Position numbers and translations under genes: made by a program. Below the pieces are notes generated by a model, which ran no database searches, had not been told where the DNA came from, and worked only from the letters and a program-made list of their open reading frames with translations. This document shows positions 51,506 to 62,400 of a stretch of DNA of 64,000 nt, piece by piece (position 1 is the first letter of the stretch; each line of letters opens with the position of its first letter). The stretch comes from Bremerella alba (GTDB lineage Bacteria > Planctomycetota > Planctomycetia > Pirellulales > Pirellulaceae). Location of the stretch: contig NZ_JABRWO010000013.1 of assembly GCF_013618625.1 (NCBI RefSeq), positions 1-64,000 on the forward strand, read 5' to 3'.

Positions 51506-53089
51506 TTAACCGATGCTGTCTTGTGTCCAGGCCCCATCAATGAGTCGCCAAGTCTTGCCGTTAGGGCTCTCATCTTGAAGCTCCCGGGGGAGACGATTGG
51601 GCCGAACATTATCGAAACATTGCAGTGCCGCGAATCGATGTATCGAAGCGGGTATACCTACAGAAGTAAAGCCCGGATGCCCTGTCGCTGGAAAGGGGCC
51701 GCCATGATTCATCGCAATACTGACCGCAACACCGGTTGGCATTTTATCATCGATCAAACGACCGACCTTTTGCCGCAAATGGTCAGCGACCTGGTCGTAG
51801 GCTGGGTCATCACCACCGGCAGTATCTGAGTAGATGGTCCCAGTAAGATTACCTTCAAGCGAATCAATGACTGCACAAATTTCCGCCAAGTTCTTTGCCT
51901 TTACAATCAAAGAGCAGTTTCCAAAGGCCTCGGTTTGGAACACCTCGGAGGTGGCTAGAAATTTCTCTGCGGTTGTTGAAAGCAAAGTGTTCGGACAGGT
52001 ATAACCCTGAGAAGAGCCCTCGCCACTACCGCTCACCTCGACGTCCGCCCCTGCGTCAATCAGTACCTTGAGATTCTGAGTAAGCCCAGCCTCAACACCT
52101 TTGGTAAGAAGCGTGCCACTAGGAGCTTGCATGAAGGCCTTCTTAGAGCTTTCTATAAACTTAGCCGTTTGGTCATCGTCCAACAAAATGACAAGACCCG
52201 GATTGGTACAAAACTGCCCGGCTGCCATCAAACAGCTGGTTTGAAACTCGGTAGCGATCGCTTCACCCCGTTCAGAGAGAGCCCCTGGCAAGATCACAAC
52301 CGGATTCACGCTAGACATTTCCAGGTAAATCGGCTTGCCGACCTTGTCCGCAGCTTCCTTTAGCTTCAATCCGGCCGTCTTGCTGCCGGTAAAACCAATT
52401 GCCCCGAGACGATGATCGGCCACGAATTTCAAGCCATCTTCGTTGGCCATGTGGTAAATCAACTGCACCGTAGCCGACGGAAGCCCCGACTCATTGGCAG
52501 CTTGTTGTGCGAGCTTAACCAGTTCGCGAGTGGTCCCTGGCTGAGCCGGATTGGCCTTCACAATGACTGGGTTTCCGGCTGCGATCGCCGCTGCGAAGTC
52601 GCCCCCTGCGGCACCGTTGAATGCCAGGGGAAAGTTGTTCGGGCCGAAGACTGCTACCGGACCAATGCCAGCAAAGTACGAACGAATACCACTCTTGGTG
52701 TCAATCGTTGCAGCTCGCCACGATCCATCAACCGCCGCTGCGGCAGCCAAGCGTAGCTGATTGATGGTACGGGGCATTTCCACATCAAGTAATCGCGGCG
52801 ATATAGGCAATCCACTTTCTAAATTGGCCAGTTCACAGATCGCTTGCTTGTTATCGTCAAGCAGTTCGGCAAATCGATTGAGGAACAGCTCTAGTTTTTC
52901 TACCGCCATCTGACGCATTTCCTGGAATGCGGTTGCCGAAGCCGCTAGGGCCTGGTCGACGTCACTCCAGGAGCTAATCGGATACTGTTCCGGCAGCGTC
53001 TGTTTGCGTGTGGGGTTCTCGGCTTGAAACGTTTCGTTGTGCTCAGCGTCTCGCCATTTTCCACCGATGAGAACCTGTTCTGCCGCCAT
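51506..53089 (-). CDS. Aldehyde dehydrogenase, alpha-ketoglutaric semialdehyde dehydrogenase type
   Basis: 527 aa from the ATG at 53089, with GGAAAGG upstream; a GTG at 53101 is less likely. NAD(P)-dependent ALDH fold: VAVFGPNNFPLAF (cofactor site), GNPVIVKANPAQPGTT, IGFTGSKTAGLKL, the catalytic Glu in PIYLEMSSVNPV and the nucleophile Cys in AAGQFCTNPG. The length and the GPNNFPLAFN and EMSSVNPV segments resemble the large NADP-type group that includes 2,5-dioxovalerate/KGSA dehydrogenases. The gene follows a FAH-family gene that fits sugar-acid dehydratase, and together they would convert 2-keto-3-deoxypentonate via KGSA to 2-oxoglutarate. A hairpin terminator follows. Confidence 0.82.
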   Translation of the reverse strand: MAAEQVLIGGKWRDAEHNETFQAENPTRKQTLPEQYPISSWSDVDQALAASATAFQEMRQMAVEKLELFLNRFAELLDDNKQAICELANLESGLPISPRLLDVEMPRTINQLRLAAAAAVDGSWRAATIDTKSGIRSYFAGIGPVAVFGPNNFPLAFNGAAGGDFAAAIAAGNPVIVKANPAQPGTTRELVKLAQQAANESGLPSATVQLIYHMANEDGLKFVADHRLGAIGFTGSKTAGLKLKEAADKVGKPIYLEMSSVNPVVILPGALSERGEAIATEFQTSCLMAAGQFCTNPGLVILLDDDQTAKFIESSKKAFMQAPSGTLLTKGVEAGLTQNLKVLIDAGADVEVSGSGEGSSQGYTCPNTLLSTTAEKFLATSEVFQTEAFGNCSLIVKAKNLAEICAVIDSLEGNLTGTIYSDTAGGDDPAYDQVADHLRQKVGRLIDDKMPTGVAVSIAMNHGGPFPATGHPGFTSVGIPASIHRFAALQCFDNVRPNRLPRELQDESPNGKTWRLIDGAWTQDSIG

Positions 53090-53126
53090 GAAACCAATCA
53101 CCTTTCCCGATGCATTACGGTCTATG

Positions 53127-53993
53127 TCACCCTTGAATGACCTTACTGGTAAGGGTGCCGATACCTGAAATCTGGATACTCACGATGTCTTGCGGATGAA
53201 GAGTGAAGTCGTTGTCAGGAACGATTCCCGTTCCCGTCAGCAAAAAAGCTCCGCGTGGAAAATGCTGATCTCGGAAGAGATACTCAACCAGGCCTTCCAA
53301 AGGGCGGGCCAATTGATCGAGGCTCGTTTCCCCCTGAAAGACCTCACTCTCTGCCCGAACGATACTCAACTGCACTTTAACCTGGGAAAGTTCGGAATGT
53401 TGCTTCCAATACTCAGAAGCCAAAACAACCCAAGGCCCTAATCCGCAACACTGGTCATAAACTTTTGCTTGCGGGAGATAAAGGGGGTTCTCTCCTTCGA
53501 TGTCTCGACTGCTCATGTCGTTACCGATCGTTACACCGACTATTTGCCCGCGAGAATTCAAGGCCAACGCAAATTCTGGCTCAGGAACATTCCACTTGGA
53601 ATCTTTACGAATTCGCAAAGTCTGCCCCGTTCCGGTAACCCGGCCTGGGGTCGCCTTGAAGAAAAGCTCGGGGCGATCCGACATGTAAACACGATCGTAA
53701 CAATCGGCGGCGGCTTCCGACTCTTCCATTCGCGCCGTTTGACTACGCTTATACGTCACGCCAGCCGCCCAAACTTCCTGTTGATCGATGGGGGGTAACA
53801 GGACAACTTGATCGAGTTCGATCGTATCTTGCGCGTTGGCAAGTAATGACTCGACCTTTTGCACAGGATCATCCGCATCGAGGATCTCAAAGAGACTAGT
53901 GATATCCTGGCCGGAAAACTGAACCACTTCGTTGTCGCGCACCATACCCACCGCTGGGCTTCCGTGGGTTCCAATAAACTTTGCTAGGCGCAT
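53127..53993 (-). CDS. FAH-family protein, probable 2-keto-3-deoxypentonate dehydratase
   Basis: 288 aa from ATG 53993 (MRLAKFIG). An in-frame ATG at 54038 adds a proline-rich run and is less likely, although an AGGG precedes it. The C-terminal FAH core has the metal ligands EPEFALAL (Glu), DMSSRDIEGENPL (Asp), and the KVYDQCCGLGPW region. EVWAAGVTYKRS and SDRPELFFKATPGRVTG match the sub-group annotated as 2-dehydro-3-deoxy-arabinonate dehydratase. The neighbouring KGSA-type dehydrogenase 37 bp downstream makes this the likely role; other FAH enzymes act as hydrolases, so substrate is inferred from context. Confidence 0.75.
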   Translation of the reverse strand: MRLAKFIGTHGSPAVGMVRDNEVVQFSGQDITSLFEILDADDPVQKVESLLANAQDTIELDQVVLLPPIDQQEVWAAGVTYKRSQTARMEESEAAADCYDRVYMSDRPELFFKATPGRVTGTGQTLRIRKDSKWNVPEPEFALALNSRGQIVGVTIGNDMSSRDIEGENPLYLPQAKVYDQCCGLGPWVVLASEYWKQHSELSQVKVQLSIVRAESEVFQGETSLDQLARPLEGLVEYLFRDQHFPRGAFLLTGTGIVPDNDFTLHPQDIVSIQISGIGTLTSKVIQG

Positions 53994-54601
53994 AGCTGTT
54001 AATCTTTCGATGAATGGGGGGGGGAATTCTTTCGCCATATTCTAACCCTGGGGAAGGGGCGAATGTAGACGCAGTACAGCAGCAATTGGCTGCCCCGGAA
54101 TTAAGCACTGCGGGCGCGCATCCGTAGCATTCGTAATGCAGAATGACCGCATTCCCTGATTGAGACAGGGCTAGTAGCATCGCTAACTCTCGCCACAGTC
54201 AGTGCCTACGGCAGGTGGCCAAAGTGTAACCACCTAAGGGTTTATGGTACGCGGCATGCAGTTTGCTTTGACGGTTGTGTCCGCGACTCAATGGCCACCC
54301 TCTCCTTCTAGTTATCTCCACCATGGCTAATAGGGCCAAAGTTCCGATTGGCGAACGACCTGGAGACAACCCTAGCGAGGATCATGCCGCCTTTGCTGTC
54401 GCGAGGAGCTATCTTGCGGCTGACGTGCGCACCGTTGCCGGCCGGTGATTTGGTTGTCGGGAGAGGGCACCTGGTTGCCGGATCGGCGCGGTGCGACGTA
54501 GCCTACCTTTTAGTCGACCCCTTGTTCTTACCGCGAACCTTTCTACATGGTTTGTGTATAATACTGATAGCCGTTCTGTTGTCGGCCAGAACGCTCTGAC
54601 C
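53994..54601. other. About 600-bp gap with no convincing gene
   Basis: Between the divergent FAH-like and NTase-HD genes. It holds C-rich runs at 54016-54024, a weak GCATT/AATGC hairpin near 54127-54139, and a TATAAT box at 54557-54562. A 41-codon reading frame at 54323-54448 has no ribosome site and no known relative. Otherwise I see nothing supported. Confidence 0.5.
54557..54562 (+). promoter_or_regulatory. Consensus -10 box for the NTase-HD gene
   Basis: TATAAT, a perfect match, lies 40 bases before the ATG at 54602. Hexamers 17 bases upstream do not match TTGACA, so activator help may be needed. The short leader lacks a clear Shine-Dalgarno. Confidence 0.45.
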
Positions 54602-55759
54602 ATGAAAACTCGTCGACTTGTCAGCCGAACCAAGCTGACCATCTCTATGTCACTACCGTCGAAACTGCGTCGCCAGATTGCTCATCAGGCTGCGCGCATG
54701 CTGTATGACCGCCAGGAATCTGAGTACTACCATGCCAAGATGAAAGCAGCCCGGCGAGTCCAACGAGGCTGGGTCAAGGAAGCCGACCTTCCCACGAACG
54801 CTGAGATTCGTGACGAAGTGCAGTCGATGGCCCGAATGTTTGAGGGGGATACCCGACTCGACAACCTTTTAACCATGCGTCTGGAAGCGCTGCGGATGAT
54901 GAAAATTCTCGAGCGTTTTCGCCCTAAAATTGTCGGGAGCGTTCTGACAGGGCACGTCCGCAAAGGATCCGATATCGATCTCCATATTTTCAGCGACAGC
55001 ATGTCGGCAGTTACTGCTACGCTGGAAGCCGAAGGGATTCGCTACGACGTGCAGCGAAAGCACGTCAACAAACCAGGCGCTGCAGGCATCTATACTCACA
55101 TTCATATTCGCGAAGAATATCCTTTTGAACTCACCGTCCGGGCAACGAAGGATGCCTCGGCTGTTTCCAAAAGTTCGATCACCGGCAAACCGCAAGAACG
55201 CATGAGCATTGCCGAGTTCGATCATTTTCTAGCAGAGTCGTACAACGAGATCGAATACTCGGAAGGATTAGCCGCGGTCGAAAATCAAGTCGATCGCTTT
55301 CTTCAGTTCGAGGCTTTGCTGTTACCTCTGGAAAACGTCAAGCAAAGCCCTAAATGGCATCCAGAAGGAGACGCACTTTACCACAGCCTTCAAGTGTTCG
55401 ACCTGGCTCGAGACCACTTGCCTTACGATGAAGAGTTCCTGCTAGCCGCCCTTCTGCATGACGTCGGAAAAGGAATTGATCCACACGATCACGTTCTAGC
55501 AGGCCTAGAAGCACTCGGGGAGGATATAACAGAACGAACATACTGGCTCATTGCACATCACATGGAAGCCGCACTCGTTGTGGACGGCACAATCGGAGCG
55601 AGAGCCAAACGCCGCTTGAAAGAGTCTGAGGATTATGAAGAGCTAGTCCTATTGGCACGCTGTGATCGTGAAGGCAGAAAAGTTGGCGTAGAAACGTCCG
55701 AACTGGAAGAAGCAATCGACTACCTGCGTCAACTTTCGTATGAATGCGACGCGTGGTGA
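54602..55759 (+). CDS. Nucleotidyltransferase-HD domain fusion protein
   Basis: 385 aa from ATG 54602. After a basic N-terminus, a minimal DNA-polymerase-beta-type nucleotidyltransferase core is visible at about 115-195: VGSVLTGHVRKGSDIDLHIF has the G-S and D-x-D motifs, and YPFELTV supplies the third acidic residue. The C-terminal half is an HD hydrolase domain: LYHSLQVF, ALLHDVGKG (HD), a histidine pair in IAHHMEA and an aspartate in ARCDREGR. The order NTase then HD recalls tRNA nucleotidyltransferases and GlnD, but the basic domain and TP-binding regions of those enzymes are absent. Function is unknown; a nucleic-acid or nucleotide substrate is likely. It ends six bases from the convergent sigma-factor stop. 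Confidence 0.75.
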   Translation: MKTRRLVSRTKLTISMSLPSKLRRQIAHQAARMLYDRQESEYYHAKMKAARRVQRGWVKEADLPTNAEIRDEVQSMARMFEGDTRLDNLLTMRLEALRMMKILERFRPKIVGSVLTGHVRKGSDIDLHIFSDSMSAVTATLEAEGIRYDVQRKHVNKPGAAGIYTHIHIREEYPFELTVRATKDASAVSKSSITGKPQERMSIAEFDHFLAESYNEIEYSEGLAAVENQVDRFLQFEALLLPLENVKQSPKWHPEGDALYHSLQVFDLARDHLPYDEEFLLAALLHDVGKGIDPHDHVLAGLEALGEDITERTYWLIAHHMEAALVVDGTIGARAKRRLKESEDYEELVLLARCDREGRKVGVETSELEEAIDYLRQLSYECDAW

Positions 55760-55765
55760 GCGAAA

Positions 55766-57268
55766 CTAAAGAGAAACGGGATCGTCAATCCAATCTTCTA
55801 GCCCTGCGCAAGCACTCGACTTTCGCAGTTTCCGCAGGGCGGCAATCTCGATCTGCCGAATTCGTTCGCGGGTCAGTGAAAAGGCCTGACTCACTTCTTC
55901 CAATGTTTGCGTTTGGCCATCGGGAATGCCATATCGCCGGCACAGTATCTCTTGCTCACGTGGCGTTAGGACACTAAAGACACTCGCCAGTAGTTTCTGG
56001 ACCGTCTCGCGACTTGCTTCCGAGAGTCCTGAAAAGTCATCTCGCGCCGGCAGCATATCGGCAAAATCATCGTCGTCGTAAGACTTTAAATCAAGCGACA
56101 TCGGTCCACGCATCAGCACGTCGGCCTGCAGAACATCCCGTTCGGTTACCTTGGCGCGACTTGCCGTTTCTTCGATCGTTGGATCGCGATTCTCTTCCTG
56201 GCGAAACTGAGCTTTGGACAATTGTACGTTCTGAATCCGCTCCTGCATTCTCGCCGGCACTCGAATCAACTTTGCCTGGTCGGCAATGGCTTTCAGGATC
56301 GCTTGGCGGATCCACCAAGTCCCGTAGGTGGCGAACTTGAAACCGAGTGACACGTCGAACTTTTCGACGGCTCGAATCAGACCTACATTTCCTTCCTGAA
56401 TCAAATCTAGAAAGCTCAGGCCACGATTTCGATAGCTTTTGGCAATGGAAACCACCAGACGCAAGTTCGCAGCGACTAGTTCCTTTTTTGCACGACAGTA
56501 CGTTTCATGCGCCTCACGAATCTTTGGCCACTGAAACGCGAGTGTTCCCGGCGTCTCTTGATAGAGCTCAAAAATCTCCAACGCCTCTGGAGAGACCGGC
56601 ATGTCGAACATCTGCCTTGCTGTACAGCCGACCGATAGATCAAGCGATTCAAGTGCCTGCTCAATTTTACGTTGCCAGTCCGGCAAGAATTTCTCTCGCA
56701 ATCCTAGTGACTCTAGAAGACAAGCAATTGCATGGCGGCGGCGCATAAGGCGCTGGACCGCACGCTCACGCCGCTGAGGTGTTTCTTCTTCGGTACGCAT
56801 GGCCACAGAAATATCGTAGCGATTACGATGCGACGACTCTGCGAGCTGCTCAATGGCCTCGCGAACATTGCTTTGCAGTTTCGCTTTCTGGCCTGGGCCG
56901 CTGATGGTAACTTCCAACGTGCGATCAAGCCGCCGGCTGCCTTGAGCGACTTCGACCAAGAGATCACACACCATAGTCGCCACTATTCCACAACCAAATA
57001 ATCGGCGAAGGTAGCCGCGACGCGTTTCGGCGACACGTCGGGTAAGATGCTGCTCTTGCTGTGGAGTCAGTCGGGCGATCTTTCCCATCTCGACGAGATA
57101 GGTACGAAGTGATTCGGAATCCGGGGCCTGGCGTTTTTCTAACCCATCGATAGAAGACTCCTCCTGAGCTTTTTTTCGACTTGGCACAAGCGGATCGGCA
57201 TTTGATAAGGAATCGGCGTAGGCGTGCTCTTCTTGACTGCCCACGGTACTGCCGCTTCCCTTGCTCAT
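55766..57268 (-). CDS. Sigma-70-family RNA polymerase sigma factor (primary-like)
   Basis: 500 aa. Regions are clear: 1.2 ([16 protein letters not shown]-like near 53-70), 2.1-2.4 ([26 protein letters not shown], then [15 protein letters not shown]), 3 ([13 protein letters not shown]) and 4 ([14 protein letters not shown], then TRERIRQIE helix-turn-helix). It is intermediate between SigA and group 2 factors. A long segment between regions 1.2 and 2 (about 100-260) resembles the non-conserved region of primary sigma factors. The N-terminal about 50 residues are acidic and Ser-rich, without region 1.1. The start at 57268 has GGGAG about 11 bases upstream. Whether it is the housekeeping factor cannot be told from this window. 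Confidence 0.88.
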   Translation of the reverse strand: MSKGSGSTVGSQEEHAYADSLSNADPLVPSRKKAQEESSIDGLEKRQAPDSESLRTYLVEMGKIARLTPQQEQHLTRRVAETRRGYLRRLFGCGIVATMVCDLLVEVAQGSRRLDRTLEVTISGPGQKAKLQSNVREAIEQLAESSHRNRYDISVAMRTEEETPQRRERAVQRLMRRRHAIACLLESLGLREKFLPDWQRKIEQALESLDLSVGCTARQMFDMPVSPEALEIFELYQETPGTLAFQWPKIREAHETYCRAKKELVAANLRLVVSIAKSYRNRGLSFLDLIQEGNVGLIRAVEKFDVSLGFKFATYGTWWIRQAILKAIADQAKLIRVPARMQERIQNVQLSKAQFRQEENRDPTIEETASRAKVTERDVLQADVLMRGPMSLDLKSYDDDDFADMLPARDDFSGLSEASRETVQKLLASVFSVLTPREQEILCRRYGIPDGQTQTLEEVSQAFSLTRERIRQIEIAALRKLRKSSACAGLEDWIDDPVSL

Positions 57269-57515
57269 CTTCGACGTTTCTCCCCTTTGGCTGGATAGAC
57301 TGCCTGGATATTCGTCCGACGAACATCTATATCCAACGTGGTTTTCCGCAATGTCGTAGTAGACGAGATCTGGCCCTCATCTGCCGCACAGCGTCATTCT
57401 ATGCAGCTCGCCTCACAAAGAAAGGATTTCACCCCCCGAAATCCCCAGACCACTGACTCTGCACGGCAATCCGTACAAACTCCAAGAGCAACCCCTGGAG
57501 CCCATCGCTCAAGGA

Positions 57516-58952
57516 CTAGAGGTTCTCTGCTTCGACGACCAAGTAGAGTTCGTAAGCTGAGAGACCATTACGGCCGACGTTTTCCAGCCTAGGAGCAAGC
57601 GTTTCATGCTTCTCCTTCAATCGCATCAATTCGCGACCTGCCAGCTGTCCGTTTCCGTCTCGATCGAATTCGCTCAACAACGACTTTGTTTGATCATACG
57701 ACTGAGGATTGAGTATCTTCTGCTCCCAACCCTTAAGCACAAGCTGGATTTGGTCTGACGACAGAGCGAATTCCAGACGCGACACATTGCCATCTCGAGA
57801 ACGATCCACCAGTGCGTGCCACTGCAAGAGCGGCGGAGCATTCACAGTGACAAAGCGAGCATTCGCAGAAAAATCTTCACGCGACCACACGCCGTCTACA
57901 TTAGCATCCAAACGATACCAAATTTTGCGGATGGATTCGCTGCCGTTCCAACGCACCGAGGCGACGGCAAGATGAAACTCTGCAATCGAAATCTGTTGAT
58001 TCATGTCCTGGTCGATTGCAATTAAAGCCTCCTCGCTTAATGCCGGAACAGCCCCTTCGGTCTGCGTGAAGCGGAACCAGGCCTGCTGCGCCTCCGAATC
58101 AGAAATCTGACTATCTTGGTTGAGATCGGCCCAGGCAGAAACCTCTTCGATAACTTCATCCTGCTTGAAATTGACTAACTCAATACGATCCAATTCGGGA
58201 TCTTCCTGAGGATCGAGATTAAAAACACTTCGGGCCAGCGAGCCTGGTCGTTTCATCGTGGAAGCAGGTTTGGGCATTTCTCCTGGTTTGTTACGAACAT
58301 TTACCCGTATACCGATTGGGCTCCGTTCCATCGTCGGATCATCCATGGGGATGACTTCCGCAGGAGAATTCCCCTGGCCATTTGCAAGCTCCTCGACTGT
58401 GGGGAAGGGGGAGGACTTCGGCTGTTCGGTCGGATTTTCAATGGTTGGCGTCTCGCCAGCTGCATCAGGATTAACGTTCGGCTTCAAATCGGTGGGCGGA
58501 ACAGAATCACGATGGGCGATCCTTGGATCGCTGCCTGAGCCAAAAAACCCAGACTGATAAGTAATTCCCAAGCCCGCCGCAATCAAAAGACAGGCCGCGA
58601 TCGCAATCCACGCCGCCAATGCGTACGAAGAGTCCTGCTGACGACGACGATTGGCAACCGAACGATCCGAAGAAGTTGCCAGGGAGACTCCGGGGACGAC
58701 GGAATCGTGTTCCTGCTGCCCATGTTCCTGCTGACGCTGCGCGATCTGAGCCAGAATCCCCTGAGAAAAGTCCGCTGGACAAGGGACTTCCGGCAAGGTG
58801 CGTACGGCATTAACGGTCTCTACCAACTGTCGGTAGCGACCACGCCATTCGGGGGAGTTGGCCAACTGCGACTCAATTTGCAAACGTTCTTCTTCTGAAA
58901 CTTCCCCATCCAGGAAAGCCGAAAGAAGTTCGTCATTGAGTTGCAAATTCAT
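57516..58952 (-). CDS. EF-hand membrane protein with anti-sigma-like N-terminus
   Basis: 478 aa. Residues 1-50 (NDELLSAFLDGEVSEEERLQIE, first part) resemble anti-sigma factor N-termini of the RseA/zinc-finger type, although no Cys/His zinc motif is present. A membrane helix at about 110-133 (LAAWIAIAACLLIAAGLGI) follows a Gln-rich linker. The outer part has a Pro/Asn-rich stretch, then five EF-hand loops: DLNQDSQISDSE, DQDMNQQISIAE, DANVDGVWSRED, DRSRDGNVSRLE and DRDGNGQLAGRE. It would sense calcium outside and could hold a sigma factor inside. A sigma-factor gene lies just downstream (247 bp gap), on the same strand, which makes a functional pair possible but unproven. Confidence 0.75.
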   Translation of the reverse strand: MNLQLNDELLSAFLDGEVSEEERLQIESQLANSPEWRGRYRQLVETVNAVRTLPEVPCPADFSQGILAQIAQRQQEHGQQEHDSVVPGVSLATSSDRSVANRRRQQDSSYALAAWIAIAACLLIAAGLGITYQSGFFGSGSDPRIAHRDSVPPTDLKPNVNPDAAGETPTIENPTEQPKSSPFPTVEELANGQGNSPAEVIPMDDPTMERSPIGIRVNVRNKPGEMPKPASTMKRPGSLARSVFNLDPQEDPELDRIELVNFKQDEVIEEVSAWADLNQDSQISDSEAQQAWFRFTQTEGAVPALSEEALIAIDQDMNQQISIAEFHLAVASVRWNGSESIRKIWYRLDANVDGVWSREDFSANARFVTVNAPPLLQWHALVDRSRDGNVSRLEFALSSDQIQLVLKGWEQKILNPQSYDQTKSLLSEFDRDGNGQLAGRELMRLKEKHETLAPRLENVGRNGLSAYELYLVVEAENL

Positions 58953-59415
58953 TGCTCTAAGCCACCTAAACGGCCGTGTCGACTAATTTTAATTTGCTGC
59001 AACCTATTTCTATTAATAGAGTTAGGCCTGCAGACTTAGGATCACAACATCGTAAGAATTGTTGTCCAAAAATGTAGATGGCCTTGTAGCCATGAAAGTT
59101 CCGCAAATCCAGCCCAAAACTTCCGTCATTTTGATTGACTAGCTGACAGCACTGACATCGCACGAACTACGCCTTCTTCCCAGCTTGCCTCTAAAGTAAG
59201 GTCTTCTGACGAACACACAAGAACCAATCAAGAATCCAAAGCACTTTTTCGTTCGTCTTACGTAATGGCCTATGACCGGGGAATTCGAGACCACTCCAAT
59301 TTAGGGGAATTTCCTGGCAATTTATTTGAACCGAATCGACTAACAAAAGATAATGAGGTCCGTCCCAAACCACACGTCGGCCTCCCATCTCAGTCCTTAT
59401 CCCAACCGGAAGCCC
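58953..59415. other. 463-bp divergent gap before the secretin-like gene
   Basis: No gene is visible. It holds the 12-bp palindrome TCTATTAATAGA (59009-59020), the repeat ACAACA/TGTTGT (59044-59065), and the promoter of the next gene at its right end. Confidence 0.55.
59326..59354 (+). promoter_or_regulatory. Sigma-70-type promoter of the secretin-like gene
   Basis: TTGAAC (59326-59331) and GATAAT (59349-59354) with a 17-base spacer, close to consensus. Predicted start near 59361. It shows that an ATG at 59353 cannot be the true start and favours the ATG at 59416. Confidence 0.6.
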
Positions 59416-62400
59416 ATGACTTTTCGGCCCGCCCCTGCATCTCGTTGTGTCGGATTGTGCCTCGTTCTTCTCTTGAACGCTGGCGTCCCTGAAACTGCTA
59501 GTGCACAGCAAGATGTTTATCCAAAAGTTCAGTCTGGGCCAGCAGAGGTGCGTCCGGAAGGCTCCGCGCGCGGTACGCGTCCTTCCCCAAGCGGAGAAAA
59601 ACCAAAACCAGAAGGAACCAAGTCGGCACCTAAAGAGGGAGAGACTAAGCCAGACGAAAAGAAGGATGGTGCGAAGTCTGGTGACAACCCTATGGAAGGC
59701 AACAAAGGCCCCATCCAGCGCAAAGATGAACCAGAAAAACCTTCAGATCCAGAAGAGTTAAAGGTTCGTCCCGACGAACGTGGCATGGTCCGCTTCAATT
59801 TCCGAGGTCAAGCTTGGCCCGATGTCTTAGACTGGCTGGCCGATATCTCGAATGCCAGCCTGGACTGGCAAGAATTGCCTGGCGACTATCTGAATCTCAC
59901 GACCCAACGAGCTTACAGCGTGGACGAAGTCCGCGACCTATTGAATGAACGTTTGATGACCCGCGGCTATACCATCTTGCAGCAGCAGGAAGGGTTCGTG
60001 GTTGCAAAGTTGGAAGGACTCAATCCCGCTCGCGTTCCCCGAGTCCATTCGGAAGACCTGCGCCATCGTGACGCGCACGAATTCGTCAAGGTTTCCTTCC
60101 CGCTCAGTTGGTTAATGGCCGAAGATGCTGTGGAAGAGCTGAAACCCATGCTGAGCAAGCATGGATCGATGTCGGCCCTGGCTACCTCGAACCGCCTGGA
60201 AGTCTTAGATGTTGCCTCCAACGTGCGAGAGATTCAGCATGTGCTGCAGGAAGAACAATCGTCAGAGGTTCGATCTTCCAAAGTCCACGAGTTCTTCCTT
60301 CGTTATACGCGAGCCGAAGAGGTGATGTCTCAGCTTCAATCGCTGCTGGGAATGAACAAATCTAGCGGTGGCGGAATGGCGGCCATGAATCCGCAGATGA
60401 TGCAGCAGATGCAACAAATGCAGCAGCAAATGATGCAGCAGATGCAACGACAACAACAAGGCGGAGGCAACAAGGCTCGTCAACGGTCGAATACGCCGGA
60501 TGACATTCATCTAGTAATTAATTCTCGGCAAAACAGCATCATCGCAAACGCCCCGCCAGACAAGCTTGTAGTCATCGCAGAGGCGGTCAAAATGTTCGAT
60601 GTTCCCCCGCAACCAGGTGCGACCATCGGTGCCAATTTTCAACGCGTGAAAGTGTATCGTCTCGCCCAGTTGGATCCGAAGGCGCTTCAAGCGATGCTGC
60701 TGCAAGCGGGAAATCTCGATCCCACCACCCAGTTGGTCACCGACGACAAGAACAAAGCCCTGATCGCCTACGCGACGCCAGCGGATCAAATTACCATCGA
60801 AGCGCTTATTAGCAAGCTGGACGGTACAGGGCGCCAATTCAAAGTGATCCGTCTTCGTCGACTTCAGGCCGATTATGTTGCCGGCTCGATTCAGTTCATG
60901 ATGGGAAGCGAGGAAGAAGAAGACGATAGCAATTCACGGCGAGGATACTATTCCTATTACGGCTATGGCCGGCAGCAAGAGGAAACCAAGAGCAACGACA
61001 AATTCCGTGTTGATGCCGATGTTGTCAACAACCGCCTACTGATCTGGGCCAACGATATCGAACTTGAAGCGGTCGAAAATCTGCTTGTCCAACTAGGCGA
61101 GATCCCATCCGGGGGCGATTCACAGCGAGGCCGCTTGCGTACACTTGATATGGGTTCCAGCCAGTCGGCTCAGGAATTGGTCAAAAAGCTGAAAGAGGTC
61201 TGGCCACAAGTTTCCCCTGCAACGCTGAAAGTCGAAGTAGCAAAGCCAAAAGAAAAGATCGAACCGGAACCAACGAAGACGGATGAGACGAAAGAAAAGA
61301 AAGAGGAAGCAAATAGCTCGGTGAATCATCGCCAAGGCATTACCGTGCCGGTCCATTTAGCCGTCGCCACACAAAAAGAAGAGGTCCCGACTGACAAAGA
61401 GATTCCAGACGCAGGCATTGCCGACGACAACCCAATAGAAGGCCTTACCCAGGAAGAGCTAAAGCAGAAGTACTTTCCACAGGCCAGCACCGAAGAAAAG
61501 AAACCTAATGCGGACCAGTCAGTGGTGATTCAAATCGACGAAAACGGTCGGATGACGTTGGCGTCGGAAAACCCGGCGGTGTTGGATCTGCTAGAAGATA
61601 TTCTCTTAGAGATGACGCCACCTCCCAAGGACTACGAAATCTTCAAACTTAAACATGCCCCGGCCCTTTATGTGTCGTGGAATTTGGAAGACTTCTTCGA
61701 GGAAAAAGAGGAGGAAGACACTTCTTCCCGGACACCTTGGTTCCTGAGCTACAACCAGCCGGATGAAAAAGAAGACCCGCGTCGGTTGTCGCAGAGAGCT
61801 CCCATTAAATTCCTACCGGACATCGATACCAATACGATCCTCGTTCAAAACGCCAGCGCCGAGCAATTGGTGACCATTCGCGAATTGATCGAACTTTACG
61901 ATAAACCTGAGCCCGTTGTCGAAGAAACAAAACGCCTCAATGCGACCTACGCCGTCCGCTATTCAAGGGCATCGGCTATCGCAGAATCGGTCAAGGAAGT
62001 CTTTCGCGATCTCCTCTCGTCAAACGACAAGTCTCTGCAAGCTCCTCAACAACAAGGGGGCGATCGTGAAAAATCGGACGAGCGTTCGGCAAGCGACTAT
62101 GTTTCTCGCAGCAGTGGATCTGCGTTTCGCGGCAAGCTATCGATCGGCGTGGATGACATTTCCAACACGCTGCTGGTCTCGACCGAAGGAGAGAACCTGA
62201 TGAAGCTTGTGATGGATATGGTGAAACGAATCGACGAATCCGCCAAACAAGTATCCACCGTGCGGGTTGTCAACTTGAAGACTGGCGTTGGCGGAGACAA
62301 GTTTCGAGAACTTATGAATCGCCTGCTGGAAAAACAAGATCCGCAACAAGCCCAACAACAGCAGCTGCAAAACCAAAACGGACAGCCTGGCGGCCCCCAG

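Noticed and set aside
53994-54038. Longer N-terminus for the FAH-family gene
   Set aside because: It would add a proline run atypical of the family; the shorter start gives the normal MRLAKF opening, although AGGG before 54038 keeps some doubt.
54323-54448. 41-codon frame starting MANRAKVPIGERPG
   Set aside because: It has plausible composition but no ribosome site, no promoter and no known relative.
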